Shown: in pieces, positions 27,401 to 39,472 of the stretch | Layout: each line of letters starts with the position of its first letter | Numbering within the stretch: position 1 is the first letter of the stretch | Origin: Cinclus cinclus | Taxonomy: Eukaryota > Chordata > Aves > Passeriformes > Cinclidae | NCBI RefSeq assembly: GCF_963662255.1 | Contig: NC_085052.1 | Location: 7,691,307 to 7,755,306 of the forward strand | Direction: 5' to 3' | Length of the DNA stretch: 64,000 nt | Made by a program: the position numbers and the translations under genes | Notes under the pieces: model-generated | Databases searched by the model: none | The model's input: the letters and a program-made list of their open reading frames with translations, nothing else | Told to the model about the DNA's origin: nothing

Positions 27401-27849
27401 ATTTTTGTTCTTAAAATTTTTCCAAGGGTTCTTGGAGGCTGAAGGCTAGAACTGTTTTGTGATTCATCTGGGATGGATGGCTGACTGTAACAGCCCATTA
27501 TTTAAACAGAAGAAACAGACCACATCTTAGCTACTTCTGTTCTTTGTAGGAGAGCAGATTAATTAATAACAGGAGAACGAGGTGTTAAAAGGCCTTGCTG
27601 GTATACCTTCTGTGAATATAATAGGAAAAAGATGGGCAGAAGGAGTAACTTATTGTAGTAACATGGGGGGAAGGGAGGAATTCTCAGCTGGTGACACAAG
27701 TGTTGATTGTTTCCATTTCTGTCTGGACTTTGGTGTGTAGCAGGGGTGCAGCTTTGAGAAGTGTGCTCACTGTCCTCCCAGGCACTACACGAAGAAATTG
27801 TTTTCACATAGCGTAATTGTAGTCAAACTGGGGATTATGGGCCAAATGG
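12481..27849. other. long non-coding stretch, no supported exon
   Basis: Fifteen kilobases of AT-rich DNA without a convincing gene, recognisable LINE or LTR. An AT-rich TATATA segment is at about 16755-16782. A GC-richer patch at about 25300-25530 raises open-frame lengths on both strands without looking coding. It is best described as intron or intergenic DNA; conserved regulatory elements could be present but cannot be seen from one sequence. Confidence 0.4.
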
Positions 27850-28895
27850 ATGGAGTACAAAGTTTGTGGAAAACTGGCTGGACCTTCAGGCTCAAAGTAT
27901 CAGTGTCCAGCTAACAGACTGTGCCAAGCAGTGTACCTCAGGGCTTAATGCTGGAGCTGCTCTGTCCAACATTTTCATCAGTGACCTCGGTGGTGGGGCA
28001 GAGTGTCCCCATAGCATGTTCACGTGTGACATCAGGTCGGGAGAAACAGTCAGGCACTGCAGGGAGAGCAGAGCTGCCATTCAGAGTGATTTAAGCAATC
28101 TGGAAGAATGGGCCAGCAAGGGACTATGTGATGGCAAAGACAGTGGCTGTCTTGCACATTGGATGGGGTTGCCATTCTGGGAGCAGCTGGCCAGGTGGCA
28201 CCTCTGCAGGAAAAGACTGGCGGGTCCTGAAGGACAGGAGCATGAGTGAGCAGTGTGTCCTGGTGACACTGACAGCTTGCTGCAGAGTAGAGTAAGATTT
28301 ACAAGATTTGGCAGAACATAGCTGGCAGATAGGGGAAGTGATTGCTCCTCTATGTTCAGCACTGAGGGCTTCCTCTGGAAGCGTTTCCAATTTTTTTTTC
28401 AGCTTTACACTCACCCTACTGTGCAAAAAAGATGCTGACAAGTGAGCAACTGCAGCAGAGTGCTGATTAGGGGATCTGGAGCTTGGGACCTACATGGAAA
28501 AGCTGAAGGCACTGGCTTTCTGTAGATCTGGGGAAGAGAATGCTAAGGGCAGGTACAGTTGATGGTTTCAACTGCCTGAGTGGATCCATGTTTTCTGTAT
28601 AAACCCCTTGCCACACTCCTCTTGGTGCATAGTGGAAGGGTGAAAAACAGCAGTCACAAAGTGCACCAAGAGAATTTCCAAATAATTAGAATGAAATCTT
28701 TTTTCACAATGCGTGTGTCTCAACCCTTGATAATATTACCCAGAAAAGTTATGCAGTCTCTGTAGATTTTCAGACATTGATGGAAAAAGGCCCTGAGCAA
28801 CCTGATCAGATTTTGGAACTAGATCTGCTTTGGGCAGAAGCTTGAGCTAGAGAGTTCCAGAGGTCCCTTCCAGCTGGATTTGCTCTGTGATTCTC
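27850..28895 (+). mobile_element. CR1 LINE fragment, about 1 kb, plus strand
   Basis: It starts in the reverse-transcriptase ORF at GAAAACTGGCTGGACC, followed by a degraded form of the CCTCAGGGCT...AGTGACCT stretch and a GAATGGGCCAGCAAGG equivalent. It continues through GGGGAAGTGATTGCTCCTCT and TTTTTTCACAATGCG. It ends with the diagnostic 3' UTR: CCTGAGCAACCTGATCAG, GAGGTCCCTTCCAGCTGG and CTCTGTGATTCT. A 127-codon open frame (27866-28249) is a remnant of the RT C-terminal part. Multiple indels show that it is dead. Confidence 0.9.
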
Positions 28896-30802
28896 TTTTA
28901 AGGCCCTGGGATTCTGATGGCAGTAGATTGCTGAATGTAGGGGCTCCTGCCCTTCAGCAGTTTGACCTGCACACTGTGGTCTGCACTCAGTAGGCACAGG
29001 CTGTACTTTTTTAGGCTGAAATCTTATCATCCTTACTAATATCTTAAGTGACAGTAAGGCTGTCAGTGGGCTGCTTGTAAAAGCAAGCACTAGCCATGAG
29101 GTAGGATCTGACATCAGAGGAGTTTTTCAGCACTCATATAAGTGAGTGCTCCTCCTCCTCCATCTCCCAAGCACTGCTCTTGCTTGTCAGGGCTCTTCCT
29201 TTTAAACTTTTTCCTCCTCGTGGTGAATGACCTGACAAACGAGTGATGGTCCATGTGAATTTCAATATTTTTGGTCTCTTGTCCCATGTGTAAGTCCTTG
29301 ACAGATTTCTGCTTGCTGTAGCAGAAAATTTGGGCAGAATGGAATAAGGAGTTGCACTCAGATGAGCTCTCTGTGCGCCGAGTGTGTGGTTTATAATGCA
29401 TAGGGCACTGTATAACAGGAATAGCAATGTGGAACTGCCACTTAGATATGGCAGGTAGCAGCAGACATGGTACTCATTTTCTGTCCTTTGACACACAGGT
29501 GATAAATAAATAAATAAATAAATAAATAGAACCACTGATTCTCTGAGGCATCCCTTGTGTGTTTTAACTAGAAGCAACTGCCATTGCCCTACTTCTAAAG
29601 AAAACATGCAGGTATAAAAGTCTGTGAATGTGAGTGAAAAGAAGAATAAATCTTCCTTTCTTCTGCCTTAACAACCTCTATCAATATTAATCCTGCATAT
29701 TTCTGATAGTTTAACTTCCTTTACTGCTTACTTGTTAAATAACTGAATGCAGATGCTCCTGAGGTCTGTTACATTAACTCTTTCAGTTTTCTCAGCTTAC
29801 CCTAGCAAAATGAGAAAATCAACCAAAACAAACAAACACCACCACCCCCCAACATTATTTACTCAAATTCATTGCTGGTTAACATCCTGATATTTCCATT
29901 GAGCCTATTCATGAGACATGTTAAATTTATGGTTGTAAAAAACTCCTTTTGTTTAGGTTTCTGTATCACCTTGCTTTAATCCCAGTGATAAGAAAGAAAT
30001 TCCTTAGTCAAGAGTCACATCTCATATGTAGAAATACCAGTGGTGATAAAAATTTAATGAAAGAATTCTTAATATGATCCAACAGGCTGAGATAAAAATT
30101 GCCTTGCAGCAAAGGAAAAAAATAGAGTAATAAAGCATCATTTGAATCCTTCCAATATTCTTATCTATCAACAGTGCTTAATACTTAAAGCAAATGTAGG
30201 ACTATGAAAACCTGGAACTGTTTGAAATATTTCCCTTCTAGCAGATTTTTGAGCCTTGGTCTTTAGATACATTTGTGATCTATCTAAGTAATTCTAAGTT
30301 ATTGAAGAGAAAATATCTTCTTTTTTTTGGGCTACACTGTTTATTTGTTTTCATTTTTAATATTCCTATCAGGTGTATCTGCCCTGAAACCAAGCAAAAA
30401 CTATCTTGTGGATTCTAGAAATTGGTTGAAATTCAGTTTTATGTGGAAAGAGACCTTTGTGTGCTTGGAGACTAGGGAGAAGGATTTTTGCTGTACAGTT
30501 GGAGTTTACTGGGGTGTGAATGACAGAGAAGAATGCTGATGCCTTGTTTGATGACAGGATGGTGCTGGGTAGGTCTCTAAACAGGGATGTGTTGCTTCAG
30601 TTCAGTCAGTTCAGAACAGAAACATACCTGTCAGGACATACATCAAAAAGTGTATGATACCTGTGAAGGGAGAAAAAAAGAGCCATTTTCAATAATGGAT
30701 GAAGTTGTGACAAGAGAAGTTTATGAACGTCCCATAAATAAATTTAGTTTCGGAGCTAAAGGAAAGTTAATCCCTGCACCAGCTTTTCCATGGAATTTGC
30801 AA
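28896..30802. other. non-coding DNA with a short AAAT repeat
   Basis: No exon supported. It contains a tetranucleotide repeat at 29502-29529. Confidence 0.45.
29502..29529 (+). repeat. (AAAT)7 microsatellite
   Basis: Seven perfect tandem copies of a 4-base AAAT-type unit. Confidence 0.95.
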
Positions 30803-31110
30803 ACATTATATAGAATAACAGTTATTTAGGTGGGAAAGGACATTTAAGATCATCAAGTCCAACTGTTATCCTAGCCCTGGCATATCTACCACTAAACCAT
30901 GTCCCCATGTGCCACATCTACAGATCTGTTAAATCCCTCCAGGGTTGGTGACTCCACCCTTCCCTGGGCAGCTGTTCCAGTGCTTGACAGCCCTGTCAGT
31001 GAGGAAGCTTTTCCTAATATCCAGTTGAAACCTTTCCTGGCACAACTTGAAGTCATTTCCTCTTGTCCTGTTGTCTGTTACTTGGGAGAAGAGTCCAGTT
31101 CCCACCTGGC
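30803..31110 (-). mobile_element. CR1 LINE 3' fragment
   Basis: Plus-strand landmarks of an inverted CR1 tail: a degraded tail with a GGTGGGAAAGGACATTTAAG segment, GATCATCAAGTCCAACTG, ACCATGTCCCCATGTGCCAC, AAATCCCTCCAGGGTTGG, CCCTGGGCAGCTGTTCCAGT, TTCCTAATATCCAGTTGAAA and CTTGGGAGAAGAGTCCAG. It includes the 3' terminus and is 5' truncated at an uncertain point near 31110-31180. Confidence 0.9.
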
Positions 31111-34100
31111 TACACAACTTCTCACAGAACCTGATCAAGTTAAGCTGGAACTGCTCAGGTTCTGTAGGGGGTTGAGGGGTGTTACAGCCTGTGGTTGCTG
31201 ACAACTGGATGTGATATACCAAGAAGTTGCATCCATTCCTTCCCTCTGGGTATGATACTTTTCCTCTCAGTCCCACACCTCAATTTCTTGTACAAAAGAA
31301 CAGTGAACACTTTAGAGCTTATGTTAGCAAAGGATGTAGTGTCACAGAGTTAAATTAAACAAACTTCCATTTTAAAGACTCCCACCATGGGAGTCTGACT
31401 GCTGAGGATGGGCATGGTCTCAGGAACCCACATCACTGAGTGTTGCTCATGTCCTGCTGTATCATGTCACAGCCTGAGGAGCTCCTGAGTCGTGTGTGAT
31501 GTGTTGTACTAAAAATCCTGGCACAGATAATGCTGCCTTTGTTAAGTCTGAAGAAGAATATTTGCAATATTGACTTTTGCCTATCGCTGTTTATGCTGTG
31601 GGGTAGAAACGTCTACATTTGCATGCAGGATTTACAGAGAAAACTGGGTTTTCTTCCCTGTTTTTCTGCATCTCTTTGTAGAGCATAAACAGAACCCTGC
31701 CTCACTCTCAACAATATTCAGGGCATAAGAAAAGTTTCCACTGACATTAAAGGAAGCAGTGGAGGCGCTGTTTAAACTATCTTTTTCAAAACTATGCTGT
31801 TGTGCTCATAGTGGTGCACACTGAAAGTAGTCTTCAGCATTTCTGATGTCGTTTAACTTGCTGTAGCAAGCATTCATACAAGAAAAATACCTGTGGGAAC
31901 ATCAGTAAGCTTTTTTTCATGGGCAGTGCTTACAGACCTAGGCTTTATTTTAATGTAATAAAAACCAATTTTTTGTTGTCTGACAATCATTACAGCTATT
32001 ACTCATTGTGAACTAATCCCTCAGCCAGGCCTTTCATTTAGGTCTTAGCTGACTTCTTGAAAGGTTGAGTCCTCCTTGGAAAAAACCTTAAGGATGTAAA
32101 CATTATTCTGCCGCTGACAGAATCTGGGTATTTTTCTTTTCCAGGAAAATTGGCAAGTGGATCACAGTGGCAACTAACTTGTATCAATTAGGAGCTTTGA
32201 AAAAAATCTGCACTCAACTTCTTCAAAAGCAATTAATGAAACAACAAATCATGGTGTCACTCCTGTAGAAAATAATTTAATAACTCCCTGAAGCTGAAGG
32301 AAAAGAGATAGCAGAAAATTAGGATTCAGATTGTCAGTTGATGTAAACTGATCTCTCCACTAACCTAATCTCTTTCTCTCTTTCAAAAAGAAAGGGGTTT
32401 TTTAGTATCAGGAAGCAAAATCAACTATAACTAGCAGAGGATCTGGCCGCAAGTTATTTATTGTAAAGATCTGTTAAATGCCAGCCGCTGATGTATTATA
32501 AGTACCTGTTTGGGCTTAGCACACTTTCCTTCCAAAAGAAAAAACATTTGCCTAACCAACAAGATGCCAATAAAAAAATAGAATTGCAGAAAAGTTAATT
32601 AATGAGATAATTCTAATACATCCTGTTTTGTTTCTTGGCAACAGAAAGCGTGTGACAGTCAATTGTCTGCCAAATATTTTATCTTCGTGTTATCCATTTG
32701 TGATCCGTTGCCTGATGTCTGAATTAAAGCCAAGTCAGGGGAAAGCAATCAGTATCAGCAAGTTTCAAGCTACCTTGGAGCATGGAGAAGGAGAGGGAGG
32801 TTACACTTCTTGTGGCTTCACAAACACTTAGCTTAGCTTAGGGAAAGGCAAATTGTTAAGTAACTCTTGGAATGCAGTGTAATGGGAGGCTGCCATTTTA
32901 GTCTAGAAACTGCTTAAAGCTCAGTGTATCCCAACTGGAATATCTGTATTTGTAACAAGCGTAGGTTGAAATCCCAGTAGAATTGACTCAGTCTCCTTCC
33001 TTCCTGCGTGGATATGTTGGGGAGTGTGCAATTTACCCCTTCTCTTTGCCTTCTGATAATGATTGTGAGGACAAGGATGCCTGGGCTTTTTCATCAGGGC
33101 TGTCGCTGCCTCAAGTGTGTGACCTCGGAAAATAACTTGGCGTCTGTATGGGTGGAAATTTTAAAACGAGCTGCCTAAAATTAGGCATCTAAAAATAAAC
33201 AGCTTGTATTCATGCAGATGTGAAGCCTTGTTTCAGATTATTTTGCTGGAAAAAATTAGCTCCTATGTTTGTTTACCTGTAAAACTGAGCAGTGTTGAGA
33301 GACATGATGAAATATTATAGAATCTTTGTGCAGAAGAAGCATGTAGAGATTTTTTTTCTTCTTCTTCTTTTTCCTGAGGATATAGGTATTTTGGCCTCAA
33401 CCTAATCAAATCAATACAAAAGTTCTTTTGGAAGCATTTCTTCATGCAGCACTGGAATACAGAATGGAGCTCACTACTTCATGGTGTAGATTAATAAAAA
33501 GCAGGGACATATTCCAAAAGGAATGGTAAAAATATGTGTATTAATAGCTATTAAACACTGATTTGGAGGTAGTCTAAAGCTCAATCAGGATTTTGCCGCA
33601 ACATGAGAGAGAATCTAGAAGGATCTCTGAGTATTTGCCCTGGTTCTAAAGCTTTTTCCCTTAAGCATTTCCTGTTGCAGGTTTTAGATCTTTGTTTATG
33701 CCTTAAATAATTAAAATACTGTAGAAGTTAATTAATGTTCTTAAAACATTGAGACCATCAAATGAAATGGATATGCAAGAATTTCAAATGATGTCTGAAG
33801 GGGGAGGGAGGGTCTTTATCTAACTACAGAGGTTCAGTGCTGCCGTTGGCCCAAATCTCTCTCATAATGAATTTATCTACAGGCTGCTGCACTGGATTCT
33901 AGAGATGTCTGGTATGAGTAGCTCTGGGTTAATGCAAGCCTCCTTTTAAAACCGTGTGACAGTTTAGAAAATGCTCTGGGATACCCTAGGATGAAAGGTA
34001 CATAAATGCATGTAAAATGCTATAATTAGGATGCAATTAGAAACGCATAAGAAAGGAGTGTTTGCTTGGCTACACTTCATATGTCTATAAAGGTTCATTT

Positions 34101-37100
34101 TTCTGGAGCACAGGAGACATGCATAATATTTGTTCTAAGCAGTTACACTTGAAAATAATTGCTGTGCACCAGCTCTGAGGAAGTTAGTGTAAATTTGTTT
34201 CTGCTGCAAGGCAGAGACAATGACACTGATGTAATAATTTCAAAGAACATGGCAAAAAATCTGGAGGAATCACCCCTGGAAATTGTAAATGAGAAGAATT
34301 ACCAGCAATCAGGAGGGTCAGACTATATTGGGAGGTGAGGGAAATTGTTTGCTGAAATACTGAGGAAGAGTCTGCTATAATTTTGTTCCTGTGATGTGTT
34401 GGTTGTGGCACTGTCACTTATGAACCAGTTCTGGTGAAAAGGCTGTGTCACCCACAGGGATTGTGTAGGGACATTTTCCATTATATAGGACTTGAAGTGA
34501 GAACACATAAGAGGGTACACATGAGGGAGCAGGCTAAGTTCATTTCTTTTCGTAATAGCTTATTGGTATCCTTTAAAGTCTCTGAGGTTTTTTGTTTTTG
34601 TTTGTTTTTTTTTTCCTTCTGGGGTTTGTTGTTTTTTTAATAAATAATTTTCTTTAGACAGGAGGTATGATGGGATTCATGAGACCTCGATTCAGTTTCT
34701 AAGCTGGGCACAGAGATTTGCTGTCCTGGAAAGATCACTCAGTTTGCCCAGCGTTTTCCTCATCTGTAGTATGGAAAGAATATCTCAACAGGCTTAAAAT
34801 CTTCCAGGGAACAGGCTGAGCTAAGATGGTCCAATGTCATCTAGGAAGAAATTATTTGGAACTTGAAGGAAAAACTTTGATGACTTGCTTGTCTTCCACT
34901 AGATGCTGTGGGAATGTGCTGATTCATGGATCTGTGGTTTTCTAAAGTGGCTGATAACATTCTTGATTAGTAGGTTTTCTGATAGTAGGTAGTTTATGAA
35001 TGTGGGGGCTTCTGTTTGGGTTATATGAAGATTGCAGGGAAAAAAAGGATAATTTAAAAAAAGAAAATTGTATAAACGAACTTTTAAATTCAAGAAATGT
35101 CAGATTGTTTGTGTAATGGAGTCATGGAGAATGCTGTTGTCTCTTTATTTTTCTGGCAACTGTATAATTCTGTGTATCCCTTGCAGCACAGGGATTGATT
35201 ATTCTCAATCACTTTGTAGGAATTACAATAAGCCTGAGAACTGTGTAGGATGGAATAAGCTAAATCCGATGAAATTGCTAGAGAACTAATGGCCAGAAAG
35301 TCTCAGCTGAGCTTTAATAGCCAACAGAAACTCTCTGCTGAGCATAATAGACTGCAATATTTCCAAGTCTTGTCACTAGGCAAGATTTGCATGGCTTTTT
35401 TTTTTTTTTTTTCTTTTATGAGAGCAACATACATTGTTTATGGCAGCACACTGGCAGATTTCAAATACTCTGAAATTCCTGGAGACTGGACCTCAAGCTT
35501 TAGGAAACAAAAGGTGCTGAAATGGGACTCAGAACTTGTACAATGAGAAGTGATTGCAGTGTACAAAGCTACAAGGTAGGGTCAGTTAACCGGACATAAA
35601 TGAACGTGAATATGTAATCATATGTAATAGAGAGGTGATGTTTTGGTTTTGTTTACATACCCACGTAGATGACTTATATTTATACCTGCCTTGAATATGG
35701 AGTCTCGTGTTGTAGGTACTAATAATATCGAGCTACTGAGAAGGTGATGACTTGCACAAAATGGAGATGGGTATTGAATCATTCTCATCTTTCTTCTTCA
35801 CCCCTTCACCTAAACAAAAAATGCATAAATGTGGTTAACAGAAGAAACCACCCTGGTGAACTTGAGGAACTTGTCTCCTAATGAGGACAGAAGAGCTTAG
35901 TTCTGGGCCCATGGACCTCTTTATCACCATTTTATCTGGGACAGAAACACAACATGCAGTTGTATCTAGGGGCAGAGTAAATAAAATACATAAATTCTAG
36001 TGGTCAACACTTCCTGGGAATATAGTAGTTTAATTTTTTGTCTGTAGAACAAGAATAATTGTATCTGTTTACCACGTCAGAGGATTAGTAATGGTAATTA
36101 AAGTGTGGAGTGCTTCGATGATTAAAAAAAGAATGGGAATGGAAAGAAAGCAGTGTTTCTGATGAGCTATTCATTTTCAGTCAGGTATGTTTAAGTCCAA
36201 ATGAAGTAAACACCCTGTCCTGCACTCCACTTAATTTGGCAGCAAATAAAACTTACAAAACCACAGGAGAACAATGTGAGGCTGAGAATAAGAGAGACCA
36301 GGTTCTGTGCCTGTGTTTACATTTGTCTGTGCATCTGAATGACTGTATTTCTAACAAGCTGGGTGAGAAGATGACAATTCATTGTGGAAAAAATGAAGTC
36401 AGGAGTCCAGGAAATTCAGGATTTAGTGTCTGAAGAAGGGAATAAAAGTACTTGGCCAAAATTTGGTCATATTTAGCAGTTCCCAACCAAGAAGCCAAAA
36501 GTTTTTATATGTTCATGGCATCTCTTCTTTCATGTTTCGAGTAGAAGTGATAATCTTTTGACATCTGAAGTGAAATCTCAGTGATAAAATGGGATTCTTG
36601 TTTCAGCAGCATCTCTCAGCCCATAATATACAGAGGAGAGTAATTGTATTCTAGAGGGGGCTTCAGGTTGCAAATCATCAGTTTCTGCACCTTGTGCTGG
36701 GCTGCTTTTCAGTCAGATTTCCTAGGATGAGGGTTAAACAGCTTCTGTTTCAGTCTTCCCTCTCTCCTTCCAGGGGAACAGAACTTGAAGGTACTAACCA
36801 TTAGTATGGGTCCAGGGGAGAAAGAGTTAAAAGAAGAGAATGTGCAGCTCAGGAGGTGTGAGCAGAAATTCAGAATCTGAAGCAGTTAAAGGACGCAGCT
36901 TAAGGGTTCTGTGGATGATTTAATGGACGTGGAAAGGAGCTGGGAAAACAGACAAATGGAAAGGAACTGGAAGTAATTCTGGGAATGGTATTGCCAAAAG
37001 GATGTTACAAGGAGGTAGGGCAAACCCGATGGGTGTTGAGGATGTTGGACGCAAATCAATCAGAACAAAAAGATTCATTAATTCAGCTGCTCAAGGAACA

Positions 37101-39363
37101 GTTTGTCTCTGGGTATGTGCAACTGCGTAGAAGGAAATGCCTGGAAGTCTGCACTTACAGTCAGCCTAATTGCCTCTGTCCGGGAGGGGTGTAATGGGAA
37201 TGGAGGGAAGATGCCTGGGACTTCAGTTTTCCCTCTTCTGAATGTGTGTGAAAGTGGGTAACAGTGTTTCTTTCACAGGATCTTCCTCTTTTGTTTAGGT
37301 GCAGTATAGCCATAAAACAGCAGTAGTGGAGTGGAGACGAGATGCAGAATAAAATAGACAGAAAACAGTATCAGGACAAAGTCAACTCTGGTTGCAGTTA
37401 GCCTTTAAGGCTGCTGGTTAGGATCCTTTTGTATGAAAAAGAAAGTTGCCAATAATGTTTAGCTGATTTGAGATGGTCAGAACATGAAGGCGTGCCATTG
37501 TTTGAAAGACAGCATATCAAGGTCTCATTTAGTAATGGAATAATATCTAGAGGAAAATACTCACTCTTCCTTTAAACTGGGAACACAGACACACCTATTC
37601 TGCTTGGGCCACTCCCTTTCATACTGTTCAACCCAGGAAATAGTCAGAGTGGAGCCGCAGAGTGAGCCACCTCTGAAGGCTCTCACTTGTTCCTCCAGCT
37701 TGCCATCCGTTCTCTGCAGGGCTGTAGCTTTGGAGGGGCAGGAGCAATACTGCCTGAGAGCACAAATGGAGCTAGAAGTACATCAGAGCTCTGCAAACGG
37801 CAAAGGTTTGTCCTGGACTATTGCTCTGCTATGTAAATCTCTAATGGTAGATGACAGGTTAAGCCATCCGCAGGACATTGGTTCTTGGATTTACAGAGGG
37901 GAATCAGGCTGAGGAACTTCTGTTGAGACTGGGATCTTTCTGATAAGAAAATTAGTTTATTTTATTTAGTTTGTTTTCCTTTACTGATTTAAGAGTTAAA
38001 CACCTCCCCAGGCTGGTGTGTTTTATGAACAGTGGACTTTGTTACTTGGCTGAACAGTGTGTGCATGTACCCATGTGCTGCTCCTCTGGAATGGATATCT
38101 GAGCATAGGGAGCACAACTCGGTGGGATGAAACAGGCTTTTTATCCAGCTCTGACTCTGTGTGTATTTTTGTAAGACATAATTCACTGCTGTCTTTTGAA
38201 GTTTCCCATCTTCTAGCTAAAGATGATGTCAGAATGCTGTTGCTGTGGGGTGAGTTCTGCAAAAAGAGGTTTTAGAGTTCTGTAGTGGCAGGTGGCATAA
38301 GAGTTCAGAGTATTGCTAATTGATGCTTTGAAAGAAAAGCTGATAACCTGTCAGTGTTAGGGTGCTTTTGAGGGCAGATTTCTTTGGTGTTTAACCTCAG
38401 GAAGCCTTGTGCAATCTGTGTGTCACTGACTGAGCACACCTACAAGTTTTTGTCTGTCCTGCAGCCACCTGTCACTGCTGCTGTCCCTGCACAGCAGGCA
38501 GGAGGGGTGGCTGTTCAGTGCCTGTTGCTGGAGTGTGCTGCCTTTCCCTGCTTCAGGTATGACTGTGCAGCACAGACTGCCAATGTGCAGCAGCCTGCAG
38601 CGAGGTGAGACTCGAGGCACTTCCCTTCTACACTCCTAAAGTACATTCAGCACAGTTTTGGTGGTGAGTGATACAGAGAGAATACCCTTTGCATCCAAGA
38701 GCCATGCAACTCTTAGTTTGCTTAGTAAACATTCCTCTTTTTTTTTATACCAGTCTTAGATAAAGGTGGGGCAAGAGGCATAAGTATACAAAGATATATT
38801 CAGCTTTTTTAGTAACTCAAGTGTGGGTAGTTGCTTTCTCTGTTATGCTTGGACAGATAAATGAACCCTTGGGGTGCCCATTTGATTTCAGGGGTTAGAG
38901 GTGGAAGAAGTAAAGTCTTGTTTTCTTCTTTGTATTGTCTAATCCCATATTTGTCTCTTAAAAGCAGATATAATCTACCTCTGTGAGTCTGGAGGTTAAA
39001 AAATGTACAGGTTGGTGTATTGGAGAATTGTGTACACCTCACTTTACCTTAAAAAAACCCCCAACAAAACAATAGAAGAATACAACTCAAGTTTTCTACC
39101 AACTGTAACAACAAAAAATTGTTTTTTCATTACTAGTTAGTTTTTGTAGGCCAAACACCTATCCTCATGTTGATTTAGATATAGCAGTTTTATTTCCGTT
39201 CTTTATCTCAATGTGGGCTGAGTTAGGTATGCAAAATTCCTTTCTCCTTCCTTATTTCTTTCCTAATTTGCTTTTAAAATACTATCTCTATTTGTTTTTT
39301 AAATATTAATTTAATTCACAGTGTAGAATGCAATAGCAATTGGTTAAAATCAGCTGTATATTC
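31111..39363. other. non-coding DNA, no supported exon
   Basis: Mostly AT-rich unique sequence. A 17-base T run lies at 35396-35412. No exon with paired splice sites and no recognisable repeat body was found. Confidence 0.4.
35396..35412 (+). repeat. poly-T run
   Basis: Seventeen consecutive T. It would be a poly-A on the minus strand, but no retro-element body is evident next to it. Confidence 0.85.
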
Positions 39364-39472
39364 ATAGATGTGGCACTTGGGGACATGGTTAATGCTAAGA
39401 TAACAATTGGACTCCAGGACCCTGGGGGGCCTTTCCAGCCTAAATGATTCAATATTTTTATGATTCCGTGAT
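39364..39472 (+). mobile_element. CR1 LINE 3' end, short
   Basis: It contains GGCACTTGGGGACATGGTTA, a degraded AACAATTGGACTCCAGG, GGGGCCTTTCCAGCCTAAAT and a TTTTATGATTCCGTGATC tail. This is only the last hundred or so bases of a CR1 element, the usual outcome of strong 5' truncation. Confidence 0.9.
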